From Collybia mongolica (taxonomy: Eukaryota > Basidiomycota > Agaricomycetes > Agaricales > Clitocybaceae), in contig JAAXNY010000004.1 of NCBI GenBank assembly GCA_013420905.1, forward strand, positions 4,030,001-4,094,000: a stretch of DNA of 64,000 nucleotides, given 5' to 3'. Every line of letters starts with the position of its first letter. The stretch's first letter is position 1. A program made the position numbers and the translations under genes. Below, piece after piece: positions 48,609-59,281 of this stretch. The notes beneath the pieces were generated by a model. That model had not been told where the DNA came from. It saw only the letters and a list, made by a program, of their open reading frames with translations, and ran no database searches.

Positions 48609-49746
48609 AGAGCCAAAGCTCGGGGACCTCAACCTTAACTGGCGGCTGCCCAGAGGACTAAGGAGATAAAAATGAGTAAAAGTAAATGAGTTCAAAAGAG
48701 AAAAGAGACATACGGGACCTGCTTCCGAGGGACGCAGCGCGGCATCACTGCCAGCCCCCTGGGCGTGCGACATGTCGGACTAGAATTTTGAAATCAAGTC
48801 AGGAATAATGTGAAACTCGTGAAGTAAAGGATGGTATATACCTGGGGAACTGCGCGGCCTTTGCCCTTGGACCCTGCGTTACGCTTCCGCTTGAGGGGCT
48901 ATTGAAATAAGTCAACCACAGAAGAAAAGTAATAAAAAGCAGTGATAGACGAACTGCTGGTACCAAGACTGGGGAGTGTGCCGGCAAGGGCGTGGCAGAC
49001 CAACTGTCCCAGTACTGATGGTAACGGCGCGGCGCGCCAACCATGCGAGGGGGGACAAGGAAAGTATCCCAAAAGATACTTTCACCATTGTCGCGCTCGA
49101 AGCGCGACCCCACCTGGTCCAGGACTTGCTCCACAGTGGGAGCCTGGCCCTAAAGTAAAAGGTAGTCAGCTTGACAAGGGCAGGCAGAGTAAAGAAGTAA
49201 ACAAGTCATTTACCAGAAGAATGGAATTGTTGCCCAGGTCAGTCGATATGACCGTACGCCAGGAAGACCACAAAGCCTCGCGCGCATCGACTGGGATGCG
49301 CATCACTTGAAGGTGAAGCGCGCACAGGAGGAGAATAGCCGGATATGGCAGCGAAAAACGCGCGCCACGGACCACGCCAGTGATGGCATCCTGAGACCAG
49401 TAAATAAGTAAATTAGTGAAAGGTTTTAATAAGTAAAAGATGGGCATACGATGAGCATGGAGCAGTGATCGACGAAGTCAATCAAGTCATCGAGGTCAAG
49501 GGGGCCCTGATGGTCCATACGGGGCGCGAGCTCCTCGGCCATAATAATCCACCCTTGCTCCATGGCGACGAAGACGTTGCCCTCGGCATCTTCAAGGAGG
49601 TCGGAAAATGAAGGGATCGGCTGGTCCACATAGACCATAGTGGGGGAATGGCCCTCAGTCGGTAAAATCGCAGCGGAGAGCGAGAGGGACAGCACGGAAG
49701 GCAAGCGCAGGGCACAAGCCATGGCAGAAGTGGGAGTAGAAGACAT
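48574..49746 (-). CDS. Spliced antisense gene inside LTR element B
   Basis: Six exons were joined by eye: 49450-49746, 49214-49390, 48964-49149, 48842-48898, 48714-48779 and 48574-48657. Every exon is a whole number of codons, all five introns (54-66 bp) are GT..AG and phase 0, and the joined frame of 288 residues has no stop until TAG. The product begins MSSTPTSAMACALRLPSVLS, has SFSDLLEDAEGNVFVAMEQG and LDLDDLIDFVDHCSMLI, a middle part with WSSWRTVISTDL and FWDTFLVPPRMVGAPRRYHQ, a basic run PLKRKRNAGSKGKGR that could be a nuclear signal, and ends ELWLFNEEMVIPLHG. I recognise no family. Its last exon overlaps the gag-protease end by 35 bp on the other strand. Function unknown; host capture or an element-borne accessory gene are both possible. 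Confidence 0.75.
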
Positions 49747-50004
49747 ACTTGTTTAGAGGAGTTGGAGTGTTTGAGTGATGCAAATAGCAAAGAAATTTAG
49801 AAATGGGCTAAAAAGTCCAAATTGTCTAAAACTTAGCAAGGGTGCGAGCTTTTTAAAACACACAACCCTGCATTGTGAAGCTCTAAAGGACAAGCAGGAG
49901 TACTGATCTCTTGTTGAAGTGTCAGAAACATAACGAGAGAAAGGTTCAGATGACTGAAATATCTGTAAAGCGATGTCCGAATGTCAAGTACTCTCTCAGG
50001 AGAC

Positions 50005-50012
50005 GTATATAA
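50005..50012 (-). promoter_or_regulatory. TATA-like element of the antisense gene
   Basis: TTATATAC on the minus strand, about 260 bp before the antisense start codon at 49,746. The only clear TATA-like sequence between that start and the 3' LTR; assignment is tentative. Confidence 0.3.
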
Positions 50013-50183
50013 CTGTCACAATCCTGATGGGAAGTAGACCTCTGGGCTTGATCCCAACATCGCACGCCTACCTGTCTAAAAGCGGAACCGTTGTAACCTT
50101 GTACTGAAAGATTAGACGCGTGCAGACCAGAAGTATTGGACCAACATGCCGGCAAAGAGAGACTGAGGACAGTCTACATTTGT

Positions 50184-50196
50184 GGTATGGGGGAGA
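50184..50196 (+). other. Polypurine tract candidate, element B
   Basis: The purine-rich stretch ending GGGGGAGA directly abuts the TG of the 3' LTR at 50,197, the position required for plus-strand priming. Confidence 0.55.
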
Positions 50197-50816
50197 TGAT
50201 AGGGCCCAAAATTGTTTGCACTTATAAAGTCGACAAGTAAGGCTATTAGTATCATTTCTAATAACCAAGTAAACAGTAATAAAGGATTAGAGTCGAGCTC
50301 CAAGATGGCTAATCAGAGTGAACTAGTCTAATGGATAATACACTATCAGTACAGAGGACTATGAGTACGGTCTATTATTAGTCCTATTCACCATGCCCGG
50401 TTACAACCTCGGTGTCTTAGTTCATAAGTAACCGTTGTAGTATGATATCATTAGTCCGGGGATCATCATTAATAGGAGAAGTAATTGTAAATTCGGGACT
50501 TGCACAACCCGATCCTAGTCAGGGGTACTTGGTGTTAACTACCGGAAGCAACGGGACCCCGTGAATAGCAACCGGGACAATCAGGAGGAGTAAATGACAG
50601 TGCCGCGCTGTTTTAAATAACAAAGCGCGCGGTCGGGACTTGATAAGAGTTTAGCCAGCTCTTTCAATATTTGATAAGTAACCAGTAAACGGCATAATTG
50701 GCACACATGGTGCACACACCAAGTTGTAGAGGACGCATCAGCATTGAATACAGATCCTTGGCGCGCGGGAGTGCAGTTCTGTGTAAAATTTACAATTCCG
50801 TATGATATTTAGTTTG
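50197..50816 (+). repeat. 3' LTR of element B, first part
   Basis: Nearly identical to the start of the 5' LTR (44,752 onward) by eye; differences are few and mostly transitions. It is cut at GTTTG (50812-50816) by element C and continues at 58,255. Confidence 0.85.
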
Positions 50817-51364
50817 TGTAAGGGGAACACCCTTACCGACTCCGTTTTCCATTTTCCGACAACATTCCCGACCATACGAACGTTCGGGAACGCTCCCCAG
50901 TCCTGATCCCTATTCCCGGCTGTAGTCACCGACTACTTTACCAACAACAACCCGAGTCGAACCCGACTCACCCACTCACTCACACCACACTCGCTACCAC
51001 CCCGCTCCCTTTACCGACTCTTGTTAGACGTTTCCGAACGCGGACGCAGGCGCAGCTTGTCGGGATCACTGCGGCGCGCCCACGTGATCCTTTACCGACA
51101 ACGCGTGCCCTCGTACCGTCCCGGGAACGTGTAGTTAATGTAGGAACATCATATATAGCCTGTACACCTGGCTGGAGGACCCTTAGAGAATTCTCTTAGG
51201 ATCCCCTCCACCAGGTGAGTAGTACATATGTCGTACAAGTGAATACATCAGCTTAGGATCCCCTCCACCAGCTCCGAGTTAGAATTCCCGACCCCGACCT
51301 CCGTCACTCGGTAATCATCGTCGGACTCTGCACAACTCGGTAGCCCGGCGGAGTTGCCCTTACA
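50817..51364 (+). repeat. 5' LTR of element C
   Basis: 548 bp, TGTAAGGGGAACACCCTTAC at the start and GAGTTGCCCTTACA at the end, with short inverted ends. A TATATAGCC near 51,154 may be the promoter. Confidence 0.9.
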
Positions 51365-51396
51365 TTAGAATTCTCTCCCCAGAGAGAGGCCGTAGA

Positions 51397-52561
51397 TTGC
51401 GCAAACGACGCGCGGAAGAATTCAGCGAAGGTACACCGCCGAAACAACCCCGCACCCGTTCCGCACAATCCTCCCCCTCACCCAACAAACATACCAACTG
51501 CAATCCGCCCGACAGGATGTCCGAACCCGACCGCTTCCGAGCGTTAGAAGAGGAACTCGGACGCATGCAGGAGGCTATGCACAAACAGTCGGAGGACTTC
51601 GCAAACCTCAACCACAACTTTCAAATGTTGATGGATCGTCTGGGACCCGCACCCGCAGCTACACCGCCGCCTGAGGCCGCACCCCAACCACAACAACCGA
51701 ATGTAGCACCACCCCCGAACCCGACCGCATGGGCCCAAGCGACACCTTCCCCCACTCCCTCCAACACCGCTCCCGCCTTTCAGGCGGAAACCCGACTCAA
51801 ACCTTCCTCTCTCCGACCCGCACTACCCCCAACCTGACGGATCTCGAACCAAAGGCCGCGCATTTATTCAAGCGTGCGAGCTTTACATCAAACTGGTACC
51901 GCACCAGTTCAAAGACCAACTAGCGGGAATCTGATGGGCGTTCACGTTCATGCAGACGGGAAGGGCCTACTACTTCGCCGACCGAGCGCTGAGGCACGAG
52001 GAATCCACGGGCCAACCGAAATATCTGGCCTGGGACACCTTCAAGGCGGATTTCGCCGCCAACTTCTATGTCCAAGGGGAGGCGCAGAAGGCCATGACGT
52101 GATTAGAAACTGTGTTGTATCATCAAGGGAACCGAACGGTAGACGAGTATACCGACGAATTCCGCGACCTGGTGGACAAGTCGGGATACAAGGAAGGCCT
52201 CACCATCGTGGTCAAGTATCGGAAGGGCCTCAACCCTGCTATCCAGTCCCAGATAGCGATGATGATGCACGGAAGACCCGGGGAGAATGACCCCGACGCA
52301 TGGTACGCCGCCGCGATGCGCTGCGACGACAACCGCCTGGACAACGAAGCGTTCATGAGTACGCGGAACACTCGCAACCCAGCCCCTACGTACTCGGGTC
52401 TTTCCATGGCAAGGTTACCAACCAAACCCGCGCCCTGTGTGACGCCTCTCACAATTACGCCGCCACAAACCAATCCCGGCGCCGCTGACAGTTACGAGTC
52501 CGTGCGAGATGTGAGAACTAAGTGCGCGTTCTTATCTCGCAGGTCCTCTCCTAGAAAGTGA
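51397..52561 (+). pseudogene. Gag of element C
   Basis: The N-terminal part (51397-51837) is Pro-rich with a short helical stretch FRALEEELGRMQEAMHKQSE. After a frame change the capsid core is clear: YLAWDTFKADFAANFYVQGE, then VLYHQGNRTVDEYTDEFRDL and VKYRKGLNPAIQSQIAM, as in the Retrotrans_gag family. TGA stops at about 51,932 and 52,100 stand where TGG (Trp) fits. The frame ends in the intervening DNA that separates it from the zinc knuckle. Confidence 0.75.
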
Positions 52562-53482
52562 GGGGTGTTTTCTGTATCAAAAGGAGGGAGAAGATATCAG
52601 TGCACAGTTCGGAGTACGGAGAATTACCAAGGGGAGTGCGTAACACGTGCGAAGTAAGAGGTATGCTTAGTGACTAACAAACCAAACGAGTTGTGAGACT
52701 TCGACACTAAAAGACGCAAAGTGCGCAATGCGCAACTGAAATGCGGACTTAGAGGTTCGAGATTCTCCGCGCACAAAGTCGCGAGCTTAAGACGACAACG
52801 ATTAAGGTGCTGCCCTGTAGTTCACGAACGAAACGTATACAGGCGTGCGCGAACTTCGTGTCAATAAGTCGGAGCAGTTGTGAACTTGTTGAGTATGCAC
52901 AGAAGCGTTTGAGAGCGAAGTTTAGATGTAGAGAGGAGGGGAAAGTGTACTGATTCTCTAGTAGTAAAGTACAGAGGTTTTTATACTAACTACATGGAAT
53001 CTAAATGGAGATGTAAGGTAAAATTTTCAAGTAGGAGAAAGGTGAGTTGAGATACAAACTACTAAATTAAGATAAACTCGCGCGACGGCGAACTAAGGAA
53101 TACCTAAGAGATAAGGCGAGCGTGCCTAGAATGGAGATCACTAATTAACTGAACGCCGGGATGTCAATCCTTGATCGGAAACGGAGCAGGGTCGTTGAGA
53201 CGGAAAGGACTTCCGCGACCGACTTGTGGAGTGGCGTTCCCGGGGTCCCCGAGACGGAACAGAGTTAAAGCGCGCAAAGTAGGTCAAGCCCAAAGATCCC
53301 GAAGTAAGAGAGAAGTTTGCGAAATAAGCGTGTATGAGAGTCGCGAAGTAAGATTGAGAATGAGAGATTGCGCGCGAAGTAAGCCGTGTGTAGATGCGCG
53401 CGAATGAGAGTAGGAAATGGGTATACTTGTGAACGCGAAATACGATTGAACGAGGAATAACATGCCTAGCGCCGAGCTAGGC
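52504..53482. other. ~0.95-kb insertion between gag core and zinc knuckle
   Basis: Non-coding, GA-rich DNA with many GCGAAGTAAG-like repeats sits where related gag proteins run on directly. It starts with a hairpin (GCGAGAT..GAGAAC / GTTCTTATCTCGC, 52,504-52,541) and ends with another (GCCTAGC / GCTAGGC, 53,463-53,482). It may be an insertion or a long intron; no TSD was found. Confidence 0.45.
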
Positions 53483-53517
53483 TTGTCACCGCCGCCCCCC
53501 TTCATCCAGGGATTCCG

Positions 53518-53787
53518 ATGGACATAGACGCGAGCCGAATGCGGGCAAAGCCTGTTCTCTGCTTCCGCTGCGGAGAACAAGGACACCTACGACGGGATTG
53601 CCCCCAAGGCTTTGACACAAGGTTCATGATGCGGGATGAGAAAGAGGAGTTTGTCCAGCAGGCCTTGGTGGACCTAGACGTGCACATCGCCCAAACCCAA
53701 CTGGTCCCAACACAGGAGGAGGAAGCGGAAACTCAAGCAGAGGAAGCGGAAGAGGAGGCAGAGGATTTTCCGACTCGCAGCGGGTGA
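53518..53787 (+). pseudogene. Gag zinc knuckle of element C
   Basis: The frame MDIDASRMRAKPVLC leads into CFRCGEQGHLRRDC, a perfect CCHC knuckle (C-x2-C-x4-H-x4-C) that binds element RNA. An acidic Glu-rich tail ends in a stop at 53,787, overlapping the protease frame by 4 bp (ATG at 53,784). Confidence 0.8.
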
Positions 53788-54326
53788 ACAGTACGCCCCC
53801 GCTGACGAGCGGTAGTAGATACCATTGTTTAGATGTGGAGGAAATACACAATTGCCCCCCGCCATCTGAACCTACTACCGAAGTCGTACCCTCAAACCCG
53901 ACAAGTCGGAAAACGCGGATTCCGCGTTGGGAGCGCAGGCTTCCGAAGGAATACACAGTCGCAGCGATCCCAGGGGCCAGATCGCTAGACTTAAAAGTAG
54001 AGCTCCAAACTACAGACACGGGAGAAATGTTCGGAGTGACAGGATTAGTGGACTCGGGCGCAACGGGGATGTTCATCCACAAGGATTACATTGAGAAACA
54101 CCAGATTGCAACTCGGAAATTACAGCGGCCAGTCGCGGTATACAATGTTGACGGGACTCCGAACGAAGCGGGCTCTATCAGTGAAATAGCGGAACTGGTT
54201 CTATGCTACAAAGGTCATTCGGAATGAACCACCTTCGCGGTCACACACCTCGGGACGCACAACCTCATCCTAGGTTACACCTGGCTCAAGGAGCATAACC
54301 CGGAGATAGACTGGACAACGAATGAG
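53784..54326 (+). pseudogene. Protease of element C
   Basis: A retropepsin with an intact active site, LVDSGATGMFIHKDYIEKH, and the later NVDGTPNEAGSISEIAELVL. A TGA at 54,225 (CGA expected) interrupts it; the frame goes on as FAVTHLGTHNLILGYTWLKE into the pol reading frame. Confidence 0.8.
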
Positions 54327-57260
54327 GTGAAACTCAGTCAGTGTCCAGCCAAGTGTCGGGTATGCACTGAGGAAGTCAAGGCGGAAACTAGGGAGAAGCG
54401 GAAAATGGAAGCGCAAATCAATTCATGCCGAGCGGGACTCTTCCCGAACGCGGGTACCGACGAAGAGGAAGATACCGACTCGGAAAACCCAAACCCGCTT
54501 TCCGAACTCCTAGAAGAGGGTGACCGCATCTTTGCAGTGAGTCTACGGGACCCAAACCACGCGGAAAAGCAGACAAAGGGACCGGAAGAGATGTGTCGAG
54601 CAATCCCGAACATATCCCAGAGGCTAGCGGAAGCCTTCCATCGAAACTCCCAACCCGCCAAGTCGTTTCGCGAGACAGCGCCCACCTACATACACGAATT
54701 CAAGGATGTGTTCTCGAAAACATCCTTCGACGCACTTCCCGACAAGCGGTCTTGGGACCACGCCATTGAACTCATTCCCAAAGCCAAATCCCGATCGTGC
54801 AAGGTCTACCCCTTGTCGGTCACGGAACAGGAAGAGTTGGACAAGTTCCTCGAGGAGAACCTGTCGTCGGGACGCATCCGCCCCTCGAAATCCCCAATGG
54901 CCGCACCATTCTTCTTCATCAAGAAGAAGGATGGCTCCCTCCGACCCGTTCAAGATTACCAAGTACTGAACGGAATGACGATCAAGAACGCATACCCCCT
55001 TCCGCTGATTTCCGAGCTCAGCAACCAACTGCGCGGGGCCAAGTACTTTACCAAGCTGGACATCCGCTGGGGTTACAACAATGTGCGGATTAAGGAAGGA
55101 GACGAGTGGAAGGCGGCGTTCCGAACAAATCGAGGATTGTTCGAACCCCTGGTAATGTTCTTCGGACTCACGAACTCACCCGCTACGTTCCAAACGATGA
55201 TGAACGAAATCTTTCAGGATCTCATCACCACCGGTGTAGTCTGCGTGTACATTGACGATATCCTCATCTACACAAAAACCCGAGCGGACCATCAACGGGT
55301 CACTCGGGAAGTCCTCAAACGTTGTCGGGAACACAAGTTATTCCTCAAACTTGACAAATGCGAGTTCGAACAAGAGCGGATCGAGTACCTGGGACTTATC
55401 ATCTCAGCGGGAAAGACGGAAATGGACCCCATCAAGGTCAGCGGTATAGTGGACTGGCCAGCGCCAACCAACAAGAAGGAAGTACAATCGTTCCTAGGAT
55501 TTACTAACTTCTACTGGCGCTTCATAGAGGGTTTCTCCCACCACGCCCGACCACTCTTTGACCTGACGCGGAAGGACGCGGCGTGGAAGTGGGACGAGGC
55601 GGAACAAGCGGCGTTTGAAGAGTTGAAGGCACGAGTGGCATCCCGACCGGTATTGATGTTCCCCGACGACGACCGCCCTTACCGCATCGAGGCCGACTCG
55701 TCGGATTTCGCAACTGGCGCAGTATTGTCCCAACTCAGTCGGGAAGACGAGAAGTGGCATCCGGTGGCCTTCATGTCCAAAAGTCTCAATGCGGTCGAGC
55801 GGAACTACGAGATCCACGACAAGGAGATGTTGGCTATCATTCGGGCATTGGAGGAATGGAGACACTTCCTAGAAGGAGCCCGACACCCATTCGAGGTATG
55901 GACTGACCACAAGAATTTAGAATACTTTCGGTCAGCCCAGAAACTCAACCGCCGACAAGCCCGCTGGTCTCTGTACCTCTCCCGCTTCGACTTCTCCTTA
56001 CATCACAAACCCGGAAGGAGTATGGGTAAACCCGACGCTCTCTCGCGACGCGCTGACCATCCGGATGGAGCGGAAGACAATAAGGACATTGTCCTCCTCA
56101 AACCCGAGCTGTTCACGATACGCGCACTCGAAGGAATCAGGGCGGAAGGTGAGGAAAAGGACGTGATGAAGGACATTCGGCGCGGAAATCGAGGCGGACA
56201 TTTGGAGGACTCGGTAGCAGAGGCGGCGAAGAAACTCCAACAGGGAAAAGGCAAGTCGGTCCACAGTGCAGAGTGGCGGGAGGAACAAGAGGTACTGTAT
56301 TTCCGCGGTCGGATTTACGTTCCTAACTTCGCAGACCTCCGCCGATGCATTGTGGAACAACACCACGACACTCGAGTGGCGGGACACGCGGGGAGATGGA
56401 AAACGTTGGAATTGGTGTCCCGCAACTACTGGTGGCCTCAGATGTCGCGGTATATCAGTCAGTACTGTCGGACGTGCGACCTATGTCTCCGCACAAAGAT
56501 ACAGCGTCAATTACCGATCGGAGAGTTACACCCGCTGGAAATCCCGAACACCCGCTGGGAGACTATCAGCGTGGACTTCATCGGCGCACTCCCCAAATCG
56601 GAAGGATTTGACACGGTCATGGTAGTAGTCAAGTCGGTGGCGAAGCGGTCTCACTTCATACCCACCCACACCACCATTACCGCACTGGGAGCCGCCCGCC
56701 TGTACTTGAAGGAGGTTTGGAAACACCATGGACTACCGAACGCGGTGGTATCCGACCGAGGACCGCAATTCGTAGCGGAGTTCACGCAAGAACTTTACTG
56801 ACTACTTGGGATTAAACTGACGTTGTCCACTGCCTACCACCCACAAACGGACGGGCAAACCGAGCGCATAAACCAAGAACTCGAGCAATACCTGCGGCTG
56901 TTCGTAAGCGAGAGGCAGAACAACTGGAACGAACTCCTACCGCTCGCCGAATTCCAGTACAACAACCATGTTCACGCCTCCACACAGCACACGCCCTTCT
57001 TCCTAGACATTGGCAGACACCCGCGCATGGGATTCGAACCTCAGACGGAACCTGCCCGACTAGAGACGGTCGGGGAATTCACGCAACGGATGGAATCCGC
57101 GCTAGAGGAGGCATGATTAGCACTAGCCAAGGCCAAGGAAGATATGATGCGGTACTACAATCGCCGACACCGACCAACGCCCGAATATCAGGTCGGTGAT
57201 CTGATGTACCTAGACTCAACGGACATTCCCATCAGTCGGCCAACGCGGAAACTAGCCCAC
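54327..57260 (+). pseudogene. Pol of element C: RT, RNase H, integrase
   Basis: An open frame of 824 codons runs to 56,801. RT has AAPFFFIKKKDGSLRPVQDY, the first catalytic Asp in KLDIRWGYN (usual form LDLRxAYN), and YIDDILIYT with the YxDD box. RNase H follows (YRIEADSSDFATGAVLSQ, EWRHFLEGA, WTDHKNLEYF). Integrase has the HHCC zinc site (H..H, then CRTCDLC), the first Asp in SVDFIGALPKSEGF and the second in VVSDRGPQFVAEF. A TGA at about 56,799 precedes the segment with [20 protein letters not shown], which supplies the catalytic Glu; another TGA is at about 57,114. Both fit CGA-to-TGA changes. Confidence 0.9.
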
Positions 57261-57690
57261 CGCTACATATGTAGGACCTTACCCGATCACAGAGCGGATA
57301 GGTACACACGCGTACCGACTGAAACTTCCAAGGTCCATGTCGCGCATCCACCCGGTGTTCCATGTGGTGAAACTACTTCCCGCGCCCGCCGACCCAATTC
57401 CCGGGAGATGCCCGACAACCGTCCCGCCGCCTGTGTTAGTAGACAGAGAGGAGGAATACGAAGTGGGAGATATACGGGATAGTCGGGTTAGCAGAGGAAA
57501 GTTGTACTACCTAGTATCCTGGAAGGGGTACGGGTACGAACACAACTCCTGGGAACCCACCAAGAATGTTCATGCAGATGAACTGGTCAGCGAGTTCCAC
57601 AGGGCAAATCCTCAAGCGCCCCGGCGACTCCCGCGTGCCCAATTCAATTCTATCCCTTTCCGACCATTGCGCGAGGTTGCGCAATCCTAG
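57261..57690 (+). pseudogene. Integrase tail and chromodomain of element C
   Basis: After a small frameshift near 57,271 the frame resumes with RSMSRIHPVFHVVKLLPAP, the GPY/F-like tail region, then the chromodomain: YEVGDIRDSRVSRGKLYYLV, SWKGYGYEHNSWEPTKNV. The aromatic cage residues Y/W of chromodomains are present. The stop is at about 57,690, just before the purine tract. Confidence 0.85.
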
Positions 57691-57701
57691 AGGGGGGGTA
57701 A

Positions 57702-58249
57702 TGTAAGGGGAACACCCTTACCGACTCCGTTTTCCATTTTCCGACAACATTCCCGACCATACGAACGTTCGGGAACGCTCCCCAGTCCTGATCCCTATTC
57801 CCGGCTGTAGTCACCGACTACTTTACCAACAACAACCCGAGTCGAACCCGACTCACCCACTCACTCACACCACACTCGCTACCACCCCGCTCCCTTTACC
57901 GACTCTTGTTAGACGTTTCCGAACGCGGACGCAGGCGCGGCTTGTCGGGATCACTGCGGCGCGCCCACGTGATCCTTTACCAACAACGCGTGCCCTCGTA
58001 CCATCCTGGGAACGTGTAGTTAATGTAGGAACATCATATATAGCCTGTACACCTGGCTGGAGGACCCTTAGAGAATTCTCTTAGGATCCCCTCCACCAGG
58101 TGAGTAGTACATATGTCGTACAAGTGAATACATCAGCTTAGGATCCCCTCCACCAGCTCCGAGTTAGAATTCCCGACCCCGACCTCCATCACTCGGTAAT
58201 CGTCGTCGGACTCTGCACAACTCGGTAACCCGGCGGAGTTGCCCTTACA
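57702..58249 (+). repeat. 3' LTR of element C
   Basis: 548 bp; by eye it differs from the 5' LTR at about eight sites, mostly transitions, so the insertion is recent. Confidence 0.9.
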
Positions 58250-58254
58250 GTTTG

Positions 58255-58852
58255 TACACTATAAATAGACTGTAGATGAGTAGCGCTAAGGCAAGGAATC
58301 TTGCCCCCACTTCGCACTACTATAGAGTATACAAATCACATTTGTTAAAACACTATTGCGTGCCCGAATTAAGGATCAGATTGCTTCAACGTGTCTTGAT
58401 TGGAATTGATTGAAGAACCACAGAATTGAAGAAACTTAGTTCACTTGGAACTTAGTACCATATTGTCCGTTGGAATTACTAGGCACTTGGCCTTAGTGCA
58501 CTTGGCACTGTATTGTTTGATAAGTCGCTTGGACTTATAGATCTGCTTGGGATCATTAATAATTGAACGTACACTTGGTACTCAGTCTATTGGATTGAGA
58601 GATATTATAAATATACCTAGCAGGTTTTCAAACCTGTGTTGAAGCTTTTGTCTAAATCAAACCCGTTGAGAGATCATTGGAAAGGGCTTTGGCTAGTACT
58701 ATTCAAAGCTTAGTGCTTCTAAGCACTTGAACCCGAACTCAAAACAGGCGATTCCTACTGTTCGTGTGTTGATTGTTAGGTTTGGTGTGTGTGTGTGTAA
58801 GGGATTACATTTCATAGCATCAGCACAATTATAGCCCAGGAGCCCCCTTTCA
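58255..58852 (+). repeat. 3' LTR of element B, second part
   Basis: Continues the LTR begun at 50,197 after element C; the CTATAAATAGAC box and the GT microsatellite match the 5' LTR. It ends CCCCCTTTCA at 58,852. Confidence 0.85.
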
Positions 58853-59056
58853 ACGGTTCGACCATTGTCGTGCAATAAAAAAAATGAATTTATAGGGCCA
58901 GGATGAAGAGAAGGCACTCACCATATGAAACAAAGGCACAAACCATGACAAGCGTGCGGTTGTTCAATAGAGGAATAGGAATGCATCCAGGTTAATACTG
59001 CAACAGCTTTGTTAGTTGAGATTAGAGCAATGCTGGATACATAAAAAAAAACAACA

Positions 59057-59281
59057 TCAAACAGGTACGCACCCTACCTTTGGCTTGGCAGTGCTTGCCT
59101 TGACAGTGGTGGCAGCTTTTGTGCACTTGCAGGCTTCATTGTCCTTGTTGGTTGCTGAGGTGGCACACTTGCAACCACAGGTGGAAGATGGGGGCATCAC
59201 ATGGGTGTGGCTGCTCCTTGTCATTGGGCATTGGGCAGCTTCGGCAGCAGCAGCGGTGGTGGCAGCTTTGCAGGTTGACAT
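59057..59281 (-). CDS. Cys-rich small frame in hAT-like element 2
   Basis: The frame reads MSTCKAATTAAAAEAAQCPM, then SSTCGCKCATSATNKDNEAC and KCTKAATT, ending near a GTAGGG donor-like site. Cys spacing CGCKC-x11-CKC hints at a small metal-binding segment. It could be the first exon of a lost transposase or accessory protein. The evidence is weak: there is no homology that I can name. Confidence 0.25.
   Translation of the reverse strand: MSTCKAATTAAAAEAAQCPMTRSSHTHVMPPSSTCGCKCATSATNKDNEACKCTKAATTVKASTAKPKVGCVPV

Larger units (their letters stand above)
50817..58249 (+). mobile_element. Ty3/Gypsy chromodomain element C
   Basis: Two 548-bp LTRs, near-identical, enclose gag, protease, RT, RNase H, integrase and a C-terminal chromodomain; GTTTG is duplicated (50812-50816, 58250-58254). 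This is a chromovirus-type Ty3/Gypsy element whose chromodomain steers integration to marked chromatin. A purine tract AGAGGGGGGGTAA abuts the 3' LTR. Several TGA stops, one frameshift and a ~0.95-kb insertion between the gag core and zinc knuckle make it defective, although the LTRs are young. Confidence 0.9.
44752..58852 (+). mobile_element. LTR element B: gag-protease only, with antisense gene
   Basis: LTRs of about 1.2 kb (TGATAGGG ... CCTTTTCA) flank 4.2 kb of internal DNA. The 4-bp target ACGG is duplicated (44748-44751, 58853-58856). The plus strand has gag and protease only; no RT, RNase H or integrase remains or fits in the space. The minus strand carries an intact six-exon gene (48,574-49,746). 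A solo LTR sits in gag-protease and the chromodomain element C in the 3' LTR. By its gag and protease it belongs with Ty3/Gypsy elements that must borrow RT and integrase. Confidence 0.85.

Noticed and set aside
48942..49310. Plus-strand 122-codon frame in element B as a pol remnant
   Set aside because: It lies opposite exons of the antisense gene and has no RT, RNase H or integrase motif.
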